Shown here in pieces: positions 42,443 through 52,527 of a DNA stretch of 64,000 bases. A model generated the notes under the pieces. That model ran no database searches and was not told the origin of the DNA. It was given only the letters and a program-made list of their open reading frames with translations. The stretch comes from Paradevosia sp036499825. Its GTDB lineage: Bacteria; Pseudomonadota; Alphaproteobacteria; Rhizobiales; Devosiaceae. The position numbers and the translations under genes are program-made. The stretch is taken from assembly GCA_036499825.1 (NCBI GenBank), contig DASYCZ010000015.1, positions 1 to 64,000 of the forward strand, written 5' to 3'. Positions within the stretch are counted from its first letter, which is position 1. Every line of letters starts with the position of its first letter.

Positions 42443-43626
42443 GCGGTTCTTCCCCCAAAACTCACCATTTCAACCAGGGCATCCAGCACCACCGCGGCGG
42501 CGAAGGCCAGCATGACGGTGGGGATGGCGCCTAGCAGCACCAGGTCCATGGCCGTCTGGCCGATGCCCTGAAAAACGAACACCCCGAAGCCGCCGCCGCC
42601 GATAAGGGCCGCGATGGTGGCAAGGCCGATATTTTGCACCAATACGATGCGGATGCCGGTGAGGATCACCGGAAAGGCCAGCGGCAACTCGACGCCCCAG
42701 AGCCGCTGGCGATCGGTCATGCCCATGCCGCGCGCCGCGTCATTGGCGCCTTCCGGCACGCCGAGCAGGCCCACCACGGTGTTGGCGACCACCGGCAGCA
42801 GCGAATAGAAGAACAGCGCCACCAGTGCGGGCGCGACGCCAATGCCCGAAATGCCGATGGCGGCGGCGCCCGGCAAATTGGCGGCAACCCAGCCCAGAGG
42901 CGCGATCAACAGGCCGAACAGCGCGATCGATGGAATGGTCTGCACGGCGTTGAGGATATTGAGCACGACGGTGCGCGTGCGCTTGTGGGCGTGGCAGACA
43001 ATGCCGAGCGGCACGCCGACGACCACGGCGGCGAACAGCGAGCCGAAGGCCAGCAGCACATGGGTCTGGGCCTCGCGCCAGAACGAATCGGCGCGGCTGG
43101 CATATTCCTTCATCACCGAAAGACTGTTCCAGTCGCCGCTCAGCAGCAGCGCCGCCAGTGCGATGGCGACCAGCACCAACAGGCCAATGCGCGGCCAGGG
43201 CTTTAGCTTCATGCGCGTCAGGGCGTCGGTCGCCATCAGCGCGAAGGCGAAGATCAGCACCCAGAAGCCACTGGCGGGCGAAACCCGCGCATAGCTGTTG
43301 CCCTCAGGCGTAAGGTAAGTGCCGGAGCGCCCGACAAAGACCAGCAGCACGGCGAGCGCCAGAAGGCTCACCAGCAGGCGCCAGAGCGTCGGGGTCTTGT
43401 AGAAAGCCACCGCTATGGCGAGGGCGATAACGATGGAAACGAACAGCGCCTCGATCATGGGCAGCGATTCGAAGATCGTCCGCCCCTCGCCCAAAACGAT
43501 GCGGTTGGCGCGAAACGCCGCGAAGGGCAGCAGCACCCAGGCCGCCGCGGCAACGAACGTGATGAGCACGCCGAGCTTGTCGGCGGAAAGCCTTCGGCCT
43601 TGCTTGGCGATTATGGTTGGCGCCAT
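42439..43626 (-). CDS. yehY: Osmoprotectant ABC transporter permease (YehY-like)
   Basis: Long permease subunit, 395 residues. It has an N-terminal set of about four extra membrane helices (VLITFVAAAAWVLLPFAAFRA, ALFVSIVIALAIAVAFY, LLVSLLALAVLLVFVG, GFWVLIFAFALMATDAL) before the BPD_transp_1 core. The core has the loop ANDAARGMGMTDRQRLWGVELPLAFP. E. coli YehY shows the same extension and length. I set ATG 43626; the open frame extends further but the extra part is not membrane-like. Its stop overlaps the ATPase start. Confidence 0.88.
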   Translation of the reverse strand: MAPTIIAKQGRRLSADKLGVLITFVAAAAWVLLPFAAFRANRIVLGEGRTIFESLPMIEALFVSIVIALAIAVAFYKTPTLWRLLVSLLALAVLLVFVGRSGTYLTPEGNSYARVSPASGFWVLIFAFALMATDALTRMKLKPWPRIGLLVLVAIALAALLLSGDWNSLSVMKEYASRADSFWREAQTHVLLAFGSLFAAVVVGVPLGIVCHAHKRTRTVVLNILNAVQTIPSIALFGLLIAPLGWVAANLPGAAAIGISGIGVAPALVALFFYSLLPVVANTVVGLLGVPEGANDAARGMGMTDRQRLWGVELPLAFPVILTGIRIVLVQNIGLATIAALIGGGGFGVFVFQGIGQTAMDLVLLGAIPTVMLAFAAAVVLDALVEMVSFGGRTA

Positions 43627-43786
43627 GAACAGCCCGATCCCCCTGGCGCGCGGCGCCGTATCCCGCTGGCGCACGGCGCCGTCTTTGCGGCCAGCATACA
43701 CCGCGCCGGCCTGGCGACGAACGCGAATTTCGCCGTCGCGAACGGGGCCGACAGGCGGGGCGGCTATAAGGGCCGCCCCGGCAGTA

Positions 43787-44698
43787 TTATTTCAGGAAGC
43801 CGTTGGTCTTGAGGAAATCGGTGGCGACGCCACCGGCCGGCTCGCCACCGACCTGCACGCGGCCATTGAGATCCTGCAGGGTCTTGAGGTCGAGCTTGGC
43901 GAAAACCGGGGCCAGCAACTGCTCGATCTGCGGATATTGCTTGAGCACCGCTTCACGGATGATCGGCGCGGGCTGGTAGACCGGCTGCACGCCCTTGTCG
44001 TCATCCATCACCACGAGGTCCGAGGCCGAGATGCCGCCATCGGTGCCATAGACCATGGCGGCGTTGGCGCCCGAGGTCTGCTGGGCGGCCGCCGCGATGG
44101 TGGCTGCCGTGTCGCCGCCCGACAGCGTGATCAGCTGGTCGGCGGTGAGCGCAAAGCCATAGGTCTTCTGGAAGGCCGGCAGAGCCGGAGGCGAATTGAC
44201 GAATTCGGCCGAAGCCGCCAGCTTCACCTTGCCGCCACCCGCGACCCATTTGCCGAATTCGCTGAGATTGGTGAGCTTGTTGGCGCTGGCCACGTCGCCG
44301 CGCAGCGCGATGGCCCAGGTGTTGTTGGCGGGCGCCGGAGCCAGCCAGACGATCTTGTTGGTGTCGTAGTCGAGCTTTTTGACCTCATCATAGGCCTGTT
44401 GGGCATTGTTCCAGATCGGCTTGTCGCCCTCATTGAAGAAGAAGGCGCCATTGCCGGTATATTCCGGATAGATGTCGATCTGGCCGGCGGTGATGGCCTC
44501 GCGCACGACCGGCGTCGCGCCGAGCTGGATCTTGTCGCTCACCGGAATCTGGTTGGCCTTGAGCACCTGCAGAATGATGTTGCCGAGCACGCCGCCTTCG
44601 GTGTCGATCTTGGAGGAGACGACGACCTGCGCCTGCGCTGCCGTCACCGTCAGGGCCAGCGCCGCTGCCGCGGCCAGAAGTTTGATCTTCAGTTGCAT
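43787..44698 (-). CDS. yehZ: Osmoprotectant-binding periplasmic protein (YehZ/OsmF-like)
   Basis: Substrate-binding component of the importer, OpuAC family, 303 residues. The signal peptide is MQLKIKLLAAAAALALTVTAAQA. The mature part begins QVVVSSKIDTEGGVLGNIIL and has ITAGQIDIYPEYTGNGAFFF, the family's signature block. ATG 44698 has GGGAG upstream. It is the first gene of a four-gene operon. The substrate may be glycine betaine or a related compound. YehZ-type proteins are known for low affinity, so the importer may not be strictly osmotic. Confidence 0.9.
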   Translation of the reverse strand: MQLKIKLLAAAAALALTVTAAQAQVVVSSKIDTEGGVLGNIILQVLKANQIPVSDKIQLGATPVVREAITAGQIDIYPEYTGNGAFFFNEGDKPIWNNAQQAYDEVKKLDYDTNKIVWLAPAPANNTWAIALRGDVASANKLTNLSEFGKWVAGGGKVKLAASAEFVNSPPALPAFQKTYGFALTADQLITLSGGDTAATIAAAAQQTSGANAAMVYGTDGGISASDLVVMDDDKGVQPVYQPAPIIREAVLKQYPQIEQLLAPVFAKLDLKTLQDLNGRVQVGGEPAGGVATDFLKTNGFLK

Positions 44699-44895
44699 CC
44701 TACGCTCCCGTGTTGTTGCCGGATCAGGTCCGGAGCTGGGGGTGCTCAACCTATACGGTCACCACCATTCGGCCAGCCCCATCTTTTGCGATGAAGCCGG
44801 CCGACGTGAAAAAATAATGCGGCCCAAGCCGTTGCGGCAGACTCAGCCGGAGACCGGCGTCGCCGCGCCGGGAGCCTCCACATGGGCGCCAACCT

Positions 44896-45489
44896 TCAGG
44901 AACGCAAGGCCTCGGATTCGGTTGCAGCGTCGCGCAGCACCGCCAAAAGGCGCTCGCCCGCCATTTCGACGGGGCCGGAATTCTCGATCAGCACGGCATC
45001 GGCGCGCAGGCCATCCTCGACCTGCATGCGCTTGAGGCGCTTGGCGATGGCTTCGGCATCCTCGCGGCCACGGTCGGCCAGGCGCTTGGCGATGATGTCG
45101 GGATGGGCGGAGACGATCACCAGGATCAACTGGCCGTAGCGCGCCGCAATGTCGGGCACGATGCTGCGCGACACATTGGCGACGACGATGCGGCCGGCGC
45201 CGATATCGGCGTCGATGCTGCTGGGCAGGCCATAGTGGAGGTCATGCGCGCCCCAGGAGAAGGCGAAGGCGCCTTCGACTTCGGCCTTGGCGAAGGCCTC
45301 GGGGGTGAGCGTATCGTGATCCTCGGTCTTGCCGTCGGACACGCGCGTGATGACGCGGCGCGGAAACACGAAGGCGGTGTGGCCGGAGACGCGCTCGCGC
45401 GCATAGTTGATGACGGTGTCCTTGCCGGCGCCGCTGGGGCCCACGATAGCGACGAAGGTGCCCGGCAGGGCGGGAATCTCTGGCATCAT
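44896..45489 (-). CDS. phnN: Ribose 1,5-bisphosphate phosphokinase PhnN
   Basis: Converts ribose 1,5-bisphosphate to PRPP at the end of the C-P lyase phosphonate pathway. The 197-residue guanylate-kinase-like protein has the P-loop GPSGAGKDT (17-25) and the family blocks FPRRVITRV, EDHDTLTPEAFAKAEVEGAFAFSWGAHDLHYGLP, IVVANVSRSIVPDIAARYG and VIVSAHPDIIAKRLADRGRE. The start is ATG 45489, sharing a base with the phnM stop (TGATG), so the two are coupled. The gap 44699-44895 to the next gene holds nothing recognisable. Confidence 0.93.
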   Translation of the reverse strand: MMPEIPALPGTFVAIVGPSGAGKDTVINYARERVSGHTAFVFPRRVITRVSDGKTEDHDTLTPEAFAKAEVEGAFAFSWGAHDLHYGLPSSIDADIGAGRIVVANVSRSIVPDIAARYGQLILVIVSAHPDIIAKRLADRGREDAEAIAKRLKRMQVEDGLRADAVLIENSGPVEMAGERLLAVLRDAATESEALRS

Positions 45490-46631
45490 CAAATCACCCG
45501 TCTTCCCTGCCGATACACCGCGCGCACGATGGGGACGCCGTTCTGCAACGTCACGCGCACCAGGTCGGCACGTTTGCCGATGGCGATCTCGCCACGATCG
45601 GTGAGCGAGGCTGCCGCGGCCGGATGAGCCGACACCATCGCCACCGCCTGCGGCAGGCCGATGCCCTTAACGGTTTCGGGTAGCGTAAACACCGCCTGCA
45701 TCAGCGAGAAAGGCACGTAGTCGGACGACAGGATATCGAGAAGCCCGGCCTCGGCCAGAGCCCGTGCCGAGACATTGCCCGAATGCGAGCCGCCGCGCAC
45801 CACATTGGGCGCGCCCATCAGCACCGCCATGCCAACCTCACGGGAGGCTTCGGCGGCCGGGATGGTGGTGGGAAACTCGGCGATGCGGATGCCCTGCCGC
45901 GCCGCTTCGGCGACGTGATCGACGGTGGCGTCATCATGGGTGGCGAGCACGATGCCATGGCTTTGCGCCACGTCGACGATGGCCTGCCGCTGCTTGGCCG
46001 AATAGGTTTCGGACTCGCGGATGCGGCGCGCCGAGAATTCGGCGAACACCTGGTCGTTCATCTTCAGCTTGCCCTGATAATAGGCACGGTAGTGGTCCAT
46101 CGAGGCGAACTGGCGCTGGCCAGGGGCATGGTCCATCAGCGAGGCCAGCCGCACACGGGTATCGTCCTTGAACAGGTCGAAGCCTTCGAGGCAATCGGGC
46201 GAGGACACTTCGCAGCGCAGGTGAATGAAGTGATCGGCGCGCAGCCGGTCGTCGGCAACGCCCGCCTCGATGGCGTCGGCCAGCATGCGCACATCGGCAT
46301 GCACGAAATCGCTCTGCTCGTCAGTGCCCACCCGCAAGGCATCGAACACGGTGGTGATGCCCGAAGAGGCGACTTGCGCATCATGGGCCTGCACCGCCGC
46401 CATGACGTTCCAGCGCACGCCGGGGCGCGGAATGAAATGATTTTCGAGGTGATCGGTATGCAGCTCGATGAAGCCGGGCAGCAGGTAATCGCCCTCGCAA
46501 TCCTCGCCGCCCATGGCGGTTTCGTCGATATCGGCGATCAGCCCGTCGCGCAGCACCAGCGCCCCATCGAGGATAGTATCGGGCAGCACGATGCGGGCAT
46601 TGCTGAGAACCTGTTCGGTCGGCGTAGGCAT
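45489..46631 (-). CDS. phnM: Alpha-D-ribose 1-methylphosphonate 5-triphosphate diphosphatase PhnM
   Basis: Releases pyrophosphate from ribose 1-alkylphosphonate 5-triphosphate before C-P bond cleavage. The 380-residue amidohydrolase-fold protein has the metal-site motif ELHTDHLENHF (H58, D60, H61) and further ligand regions, VLATHDDATVDHV and GRMAE-type C-terminal blocks (LSSDYVPFSLMQAVF). It is followed by phnN in an overlapping pair. The C-P lyase core (phnGHIJKL) and phosphonate transporter are not in the window, so the pair either belongs to a split phn regulon or has another use. Confidence 0.93.
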   Translation of the reverse strand: MPTPTEQVLSNARIVLPDTILDGALVLRDGLIADIDETAMGGEDCEGDYLLPGFIELHTDHLENHFIPRPGVRWNVMAAVQAHDAQVASSGITTVFDALRVGTDEQSDFVHADVRMLADAIEAGVADDRLRADHFIHLRCEVSSPDCLEGFDLFKDDTRVRLASLMDHAPGQRQFASMDHYRAYYQGKLKMNDQVFAEFSARRIRESETYSAKQRQAIVDVAQSHGIVLATHDDATVDHVAEAARQGIRIAEFPTTIPAAEASREVGMAVLMGAPNVVRGGSHSGNVSARALAEAGLLDILSSDYVPFSLMQAVFTLPETVKGIGLPQAVAMVSAHPAAAASLTDRGEIAIGKRADLVRVTLQNGVPIVRAVYRQGRRVI

Positions 46632-46887
46632 AGGCGGATCACCGGTCGTGAGGAAAGCGGCAGCAGCTACCGCGCCAATATGACAGTGCCGTGGCAGTCA
46701 GCAGAAGCCCGAAGGTTGCGGTATCAAGGGAAATCATCGCCCAAACATCTGGCAGCCCTCAACACGCCCTGCCAGATGCTGCCGGGTAGCATGATTTGGG
46801 GGCTTTCAAGCATATTTTGGTGAAGCTGGCGGTTATGGGCGGCTCACTGCTGTTCGCCGATCCGGCGCTGGCGCTCGACGCCTCCGA

Positions 46888-47658
46888 CTATCGCGCCGTC
46901 CACCCGCCATCGATCAGTAGCGTCTGCCCGGTCACCAGCGAGGCGGCCGGAGAGGCGAGGAAGACGACGGCGCCGGCGACTTCGCGCGGGGCGCCGATGC
47001 GATGCAGCGCCGCGATGCGCTCGATGACGTCGGCCTTGAATTGCGGCTTGGACAGCGCCGCCGAGGTGCCGTCGGTCTCGATGAAGGTCGGCGCCACGGC
47101 GTTGACGTTGATGCCGAGCGGGCCCCATTCGACCGCCATGCACTTGGTCATGTGGGCGACCGCCGCCTTGGAGAGGCAATAGACGCCCTCATCGGGCAGC
47201 GCGATGAAGCCGGCCTGCGACGACATGTTGACGATGGCGCCGGAACGCCGCCCCACCATATGCCGTGCGACGCGCTGGGCGATGAAGAAGCTGGCGCGGA
47301 CATTGAGATCGACGGTCTGGTCGTAGTCGTCCTCGGTAACATCGAGGAGCGGGCCCTCGATGCCGCCGCCGACATTGTTGACCAAAATGTCGATGGCGCC
47401 GAAATGGCCGATGGCCTTGTCGATGGCCGCATAGGCCTGGGCGAGATCGGTGACATCCATCTGCAGTTTCAGGGCGCGGCGGCCGAGCGCCTCGATCTCG
47501 GCCGTAACGCCGCCATCGGCCCCGGCATCGCGCAGGCCGAGCGCCACATTGGCGCCCGCGGCGGCAAGCGCGAGGGCGATAGCGCGGCCGAGACCGCGCG
47601 CGGCGCCCGTGACGAGGGCAGTCTTGCCGGAAAGATCGAAGCTGGGCAGATCGGGCAT
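46888..47658 (-). CDS. Short-chain dehydrogenase/reductase
   Basis: Classical SDR of 256 residues with cofactor motif VTGAARGLG (16-24), NNVGG, and catalytic Ser in NMSSQAG with Y160-x-x-x-K164 (YCLSKAA). C-terminal MVTGQTLLIDGGW-type block is present (ASLVTGQTLLIDGG). The start is ATG 47658. The aldo/keto reductase gene ends 4 bases upstream on the same strand, so the two oxidoreductases probably form one operon. The substrate is unknown; sugars or polyols are common for this pairing. Confidence 0.87.
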   Translation of the reverse strand: MPDLPSFDLSGKTALVTGAARGLGRAIALALAAAGANVALGLRDAGADGGVTAEIEALGRRALKLQMDVTDLAQAYAAIDKAIGHFGAIDILVNNVGGGIEGPLLDVTEDDYDQTVDLNVRASFFIAQRVARHMVGRRSGAIVNMSSQAGFIALPDEGVYCLSKAAVAHMTKCMAVEWGPLGINVNAVAPTFIETDGTSAALSKPQFKADVIERIAALHRIGAPREVAGAVVFLASPAASLVTGQTLLIDGGWTAR

Positions 47659-47662
47659 GAGT

Positions 47663-48712
47663 TTACTTTCCGATATAGGGGCGGTGCAGCGCCAGGTCGG
47701 CCTCGCCGAAGCGGGCATTGGCGGTCCAGTTCTGATGCCAGTAGGGATAGATCAGCGGCGGCTGGCTGACGGCGTCGAGTTTTGCCACTTCCTCGGAGGT
47801 CAGTTTCAGTTCGGCGGCGGCGAGATTGTCGGCGAACTGCGCGTCGGTGCGGCCGCCCACGATGACCGAGGTGACGGCCGGGCGCTGCAGCAGCCAGGCT
47901 AGCGCCACCACGGCGCCGGAAATGCCGCGCGCCTCGGCCACCGCGACGATGACGTCGACGATGTCATAGAGCCGTTCCCAATCGGGCACCGGCGGCTCGC
48001 GGAAACCGCGGACATGGCGGCCATCCTCCGGCTTGCTGTCGCGGCGGTACTTGCCGGTGAGAAGGCCGCCCGCCAGCGGGCTCCACACCAGGATGCCCAG
48101 GCCCTGGTCGATGCTGACCGGCTCCAGCTCGTATTCGGCTTCGCGCGAATGCAGCGTATAGTGGATCTGCTGCGACACGAAGCGCTGGTAGCCGGCCTTG
48201 TCGGCGACGGCCAGCGCCTTCATCAGGTGCCAGCCGGAATAGTTGGAACAGCCGATATAGCGGACCTTGCCCTGCTTGATCAGGGTATCGAAGGCCTCCA
48301 TCGTCTCCTCCAGCGGCGTCTGCCCATCCCATTCATGGGCCTGGTAGAGATCGATGACATCGGTCTGCAGGCGTTTGAGGCTCGCCTCGCACTGGGCCAC
48401 GATATGATGGCGCGACAGGCCCTGGTCGTTGGGGCCGCTGCCGACCGGAAAGCGGACTTTGCTGGCGACGAGCATGCGCTGGCGGCGGCCGGCCCCGGCG
48501 AGCGCGGCGCCGGTGATCTCCTCGGAAACGCCCTTGGAATAGATATTGGCCGTATCGATCAGATTGATGCCGGCATCGAGGCACATGTCGATCTGGCGCT
48601 CGGCGCCGGCAAGATCGGTATCCCCCCACAGGCCGTCACCGCCAAAGGTGGCGGTGCCGACGCTGAGGGTCGAGACCTTGAGGCCCGAACGGCCGAGCAG
48701 GCGATATTCCAT
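47663..48712 (-). CDS. Aldo/keto reductase
   Basis: A 349-residue NADPH-dependent reductase of the YghZ/IolS-like group. Catalytic residues are in DTANIYSKGVSEE (Asp, Tyr), LVASKVRFPVG (Lys) and DLYQAHEWDGQTP (His). C-terminal cofactor region is ALAWLLQRPAVTSVIVGGRTDAQFADNL. ATG 48712 was chosen; a GTG one codon earlier is an alternative. It precedes the SDR gene in a two-gene operon. The substrate is unknown. Confidence 0.88.
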   Translation of the reverse strand: MEYRLLGRSGLKVSTLSVGTATFGGDGLWGDTDLAGAERQIDMCLDAGINLIDTANIYSKGVSEEITGAALAGAGRRQRMLVASKVRFPVGSGPNDQGLSRHHIVAQCEASLKRLQTDVIDLYQAHEWDGQTPLEETMEAFDTLIKQGKVRYIGCSNYSGWHLMKALAVADKAGYQRFVSQQIHYTLHSREAEYELEPVSIDQGLGILVWSPLAGGLLTGKYRRDSKPEDGRHVRGFREPPVPDWERLYDIVDVIVAVAEARGISGAVVALAWLLQRPAVTSVIVGGRTDAQFADNLAAAELKLTSEEVAKLDAVSQPPLIYPYWHQNWTANARFGEADLALHRPYIGK

Positions 48713-48788
48713 CACGGATCTCCGCTGAAATCTGGAAAGGTTGAGGCGAGCCTATCCCAGCGGCAGCAGATTCGGAATGGCGCCCGCC

Positions 48789-51700
48789 TCAGCCGATGGT
48801 CATCAGCGAAGCGTTGCCGCCCGCCGCCGCCGTATTGATGCTGGTGGCGACTTCGAGCACCAGGACATCGAGGCCATAATGCTGGCTGGCATCGGCCAGC
48901 CCGGCGCTCGTTGCGCCCTGCACCAGCACCAGCGGCCCCGGCAATGCGGTGACACGCCTGTTGACGGCCGCGACCGCCTCCGGCCCGCCTTCGACCAGGA
49001 CGCCGGCTATGCCCGCATAGGCTTCCTCGCCCTCGGCGACATCGACCATTGCCGCCAAATCAGCTGGCAGCAATTGCAGCGCCGCCACGATCTCGGCTGG
49101 GCCAGAGACCCGCGCCGCATTGCCGCTGGCCATCACGGCGCCGAGCTGGGCCAATAGTCCCAGCGGCGTCTGTGGCAGCAGCAGCAGGCGTCCGCGCGGC
49201 TCGGTGCGATAGCGGTTGTCCTCGCCTACCGGCCCGCGCAGGATTTCGGCATGGCCATCGAGCGCACTGCCGGCGTAACACTCCACCGCCTTGAGCGCCG
49301 CCAAATGGCCCTCGGCCGCCAGCCATTGCCGGTAGCTGTCGAAGACGGCGTTGCGGCTCGCCTTCTCCCAGCCGGGCAGCGCCGGGGCGGTACGCAGCAG
49401 GCGCCTGAGATAGAGCGGCCCGCCGGCCTTCGGGCCGGTGCCGGAAAGCCCGTGGCCACCGAAGGGCTGCACACCGACCACGGCGCCGATGACGTTGCGG
49501 TTCACATAAATATTGCCGACCTCGATGGTGTCGGTCACCTGGCGGATGGTCTCGTCGATGCGGGTATGCAGCCCAAAAGTCAGCCCGAAGCCGAGCGCAT
49601 TGATCTCGGCGATGAGCTGGTCGATGCGCCCGCGCGCAAAGCGCACCACATGCAGCACCGGCCCGAACACTTCCGCCGAGAGCTCACCCACCGCCGGCAG
49701 CTCGATGATCGCCGGGGCAACGAACGTGCCCTGCGCCGCGATCGCGGGCAAGGGCAGTTGCGTGACCTTGTGGCCCCTCGCCGCCATCGCGGCGATATGG
49801 GCATCGATGCGATCCCGCGCCTCGGCGGTGATCACCGGCCCGATATCGGTCGAAAGCCGTGCCGGATCGCCGATGCTGAGCTCGGCCAGCCCGCCCTTGA
49901 GCATGGCGAGCGTTTTATCCGCCACGTCATCCTGCACGCACAGGATACGCAGCGCCGAGCAGCGCTGGCCGGCGCTGTCGAAGGCCGATGACAGGACGTC
50001 CGCCACCACCTGCTCGGTCAGGGCCGAGGAATCGACGATCATGGCGTTCTGCCCGCCGGTTTCGGCGATCAGCGGAATCGGCCGGCCATCGGGCAGCAGC
50101 CGCTCGGCCAGTTGTTTCTGGATCAACCGCGCCACCTCGACCGAGCCGGTGAACAGTACGCCGTGGCAAGCCTCATGGCCGACCAGCGCGGCGCCCACCG
50201 GGCCGTCGCCGGCGATATAGTGCAGCACATCCTGGGGCACGCCCGCCTGATGCAGCAGGCGCACGGCCTCGGCGGCGATCAGCGGCGTCTCTTCGGCTGG
50301 CTTGGCGAGCACCACATTGCCGGCCGCCAGCGCCGCCGCCACCTGGCCGGTGAAGATCGACAGCGGGAAGTTCCAAGGGCTGATGCAGACCACGGCGCCA
50401 AGCGGCAAATGCGTATCGGCGGCGAAGCCGTCACGCGCCTGCTGGGCGTAATAGCGCAGGAAATCGATGGCCTCGCGCACTTCGCCGATGGCGTTGCCGG
50501 TGGATTTGCCGGCCTCGCGGATGATGAGGCCGAGCCAGTCGGGCAGCTTCTGCTGCATCAGGTCTGCGGCCTTGAGGAGGATTTCGGCGCGTCCCGCCGG
50601 GCCGAGCGCCTGCCAGCCCTCGGCGGCCTTGCCGGCAGAAGCGAAGGCCAAGCCGATCGCCGCGGCATCCGCATAGGCGACAGCGCCCACCACATCATCA
50701 TTTTGCGCCGGATTGCGCACCGGCGTGGTGCCGGCGCCCACGCGATAATCGCGGACGCTGGCCAATAGCCCGGCCTTGACACTGGCGAGGTCATTCTCGT
50801 TGGAAAGGTTGAGCCCCGCCGAATTGACGCGCCCACCGAGGATATCCTTGGGCAGGTCGATGCGCGGGTGCCGCGCCCCGACCGGCGAGATCGCCGCGGC
50901 CTTGGCGACCGGGTCGGCAACGAGGTCGTCGATGGAAATATCTCCGTCGGCGATCTGGTTGACGAAGGAGGAATTGGCGCCGTTCTCGAGGAGCCGCCGC
51001 ACCAGATAGGCCAGCAGCGTTTCATGGCTGCCGACCGGCGCGTAGATGCGGCACGGTCGCCCGAGCTTGTCCTTGCCGACGACTTCCTCATAGAGCGGCT
51101 CGCCCATGCCGTGCAGGCACTGGAACTCATACTGGCCGGGTTCGAAATCCGGCCCCGCCATCTGGTAGATGGTGGCCAGCGTCTGCGCATTGTGGGTGGC
51201 AAATTGCGGGAAGATTTCAGCCGGCGCGCCCAAGAGCTTTTTGGCACAGGCAAGATAGGAAACGTCGGTGTGCACCTTGCGGGTATAGACCGGGAAATCC
51301 TCTAGGCCATCGACCTGCGCGGCCTTGATCTCGCTGTCCCAATAGGCGCCCTTCACCAGCCGCACCATCAGCCGGCGCTCCGAGCGCCGGGCCAAATCGA
51401 TAAGGTAGTCGATGACGAAGGGGCAACGCTTGCCATAGGCCTGCACCACGAAACCGAGGCCGTTCCAGCCCTTGAGTTCGGGGGCAAAGCTCAGCGCCTC
51501 CAGCAGGTCGAGCGAGATTTCAAGCCGCCGGGCTTCTTCGGCGTCGATATTGAGCCCGATGTCGTAATCGCTGGCGAGGATGGCGAGCTGTTTCACGCGC
51601 GGCAGCAATTCGGCCATGACGCGGGCGGATTGCGTGCGTTCATAACGCGGATGCAGCGCCGACAGCTTGATGGAGATGCCCGGCCCCCCATAAGGCCCCC

Positions 51701-52427
51701 TGCCCTTGGCGGCCTTGCCGATGGCATGGATAGCGGTCTCGTAGCTCTCCATATAGCGGTCGGCATCCTCGGCGGTCGCGGCGGCCTCGCCCAGCATGTC
51801 GTAGGAATAATGGAAGCCCTTGGCCTCCATGCGCCTGGCGTTGCCCAGGGCTTCCTTGATGGTCTGGCCGGTGACGAACTGTTCGCCCATCATGCGCATG
51901 GCGACATCGACGCCGGTGCGGATGATCGGCTCGCCGCCGCGGGCGATCAGCCGGGTCAGGGCGCTCGACAATCCGGCTTCCTTGACGGGCGTCGTCAGCC
52001 GCCCGGTCACCACCAGGCCCCAGGTCGCCGCATTGACGAACAGCGAGCGGTCGCCGCCCAGATGGCTGCGCCAGCTGCCACGGGAGATCTTGTCACGGAT
52101 CAGGGCGTCGCGCGTGCCCTTGTCGGGAATGCGCAGCAGCGCTTCGGCCAGGCACATCAGCGCCACGCCTTCCTCGCTCGATAGCGCATATTCCTGCACC
52201 AGCGCCTCGACGCCGCCATTGCTGCCCTTGAGGCGGATCGCCGTCACGAGCTTGCGCGCCGTGGCGCGGGCCCAGGCCACGGTTTCGGGCGGCTGCGTCG
52301 CCAGCGCGATCAATTCCGGCAGCGCCTCGATCTCGGGCCGGCAATAGGCGGCGCTGATGAGCGCCCGCAGCGGATTGGCGGTGCGGTGGGCGGGGTCGAA
52401 CTCGGCGAACGGGCCAGCGGGAATCAT
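48789..52427 (-). CDS. putA: Bifunctional proline dehydrogenase / delta-1-pyrroline-5-carboxylate dehydrogenase PutA
   Basis: Oxidises proline to glutamate in two steps. The 1212-residue protein lacks the ribbon-helix-helix DNA-binding domain of E. coli PutA, as usual in alphaproteobacteria. The proline dehydrogenase domain has SIKLSALHPRYERTQ and VRLVKGAYWDSEIK (near 360), with HNAQTLA. The aldehyde dehydrogenase domain has PLIAETGGQNAMIVDSSALTEQ (catalytic Glu) and DSAGQRCSALRIL (catalytic Cys near 820), then YVNRNVIGAVVGVQPFGGHGLSGTGPKAGGP. About 180 further residues at the C-terminus form the extra domain of long PutA proteins. It is divergent from putR. Confidence 0.95.
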   Translation of the reverse strand: MIPAGPFAEFDPAHRTANPLRALISAAYCRPEIEALPELIALATQPPETVAWARATARKLVTAIRLKGSNGGVEALVQEYALSSEEGVALMCLAEALLRIPDKGTRDALIRDKISRGSWRSHLGGDRSLFVNAATWGLVVTGRLTTPVKEAGLSSALTRLIARGGEPIIRTGVDVAMRMMGEQFVTGQTIKEALGNARRMEAKGFHYSYDMLGEAAATAEDADRYMESYETAIHAIGKAAKGRGPYGGPGISIKLSALHPRYERTQSARVMAELLPRVKQLAILASDYDIGLNIDAEEARRLEISLDLLEALSFAPELKGWNGLGFVVQAYGKRCPFVIDYLIDLARRSERRLMVRLVKGAYWDSEIKAAQVDGLEDFPVYTRKVHTDVSYLACAKKLLGAPAEIFPQFATHNAQTLATIYQMAGPDFEPGQYEFQCLHGMGEPLYEEVVGKDKLGRPCRIYAPVGSHETLLAYLVRRLLENGANSSFVNQIADGDISIDDLVADPVAKAAAISPVGARHPRIDLPKDILGGRVNSAGLNLSNENDLASVKAGLLASVRDYRVGAGTTPVRNPAQNDDVVGAVAYADAAAIGLAFASAGKAAEGWQALGPAGRAEILLKAADLMQQKLPDWLGLIIREAGKSTGNAIGEVREAIDFLRYYAQQARDGFAADTHLPLGAVVCISPWNFPLSIFTGQVAAALAAGNVVLAKPAEETPLIAAEAVRLLHQAGVPQDVLHYIAGDGPVGAALVGHEACHGVLFTGSVEVARLIQKQLAERLLPDGRPIPLIAETGGQNAMIVDSSALTEQVVADVLSSAFDSAGQRCSALRILCVQDDVADKTLAMLKGGLAELSIGDPARLSTDIGPVITAEARDRIDAHIAAMAARGHKVTQLPLPAIAAQGTFVAPAIIELPAVGELSAEVFGPVLHVVRFARGRIDQLIAEINALGFGLTFGLHTRIDETIRQVTDTIEVGNIYVNRNVIGAVVGVQPFGGHGLSGTGPKAGGPLYLRRLLRTAPALPGWEKASRNAVFDSYRQWLAAEGHLAALKAVECYAGSALDGHAEILRGPVGEDNRYRTEPRGRLLLLPQTPLGLLAQLGAVMASGNAARVSGPAEIVAALQLLPADLAAMVDVAEGEEAYAGIAGVLVEGGPEAVAAVNRRVTALPGPLVLVQGATSAGLADASQHYGLDVLVLEVATSINTAAAGGNASLMTIG

Positions 52428-52527
52428 GGGTTTTGACGACCTCGGATGGAAGCGATGAAAGGATAGCGCGAAACGCGGCGGAGACTAGGGCCCCTTGGGC
52501 GTATCGCCATTGCGCAAATGCCGCGCC

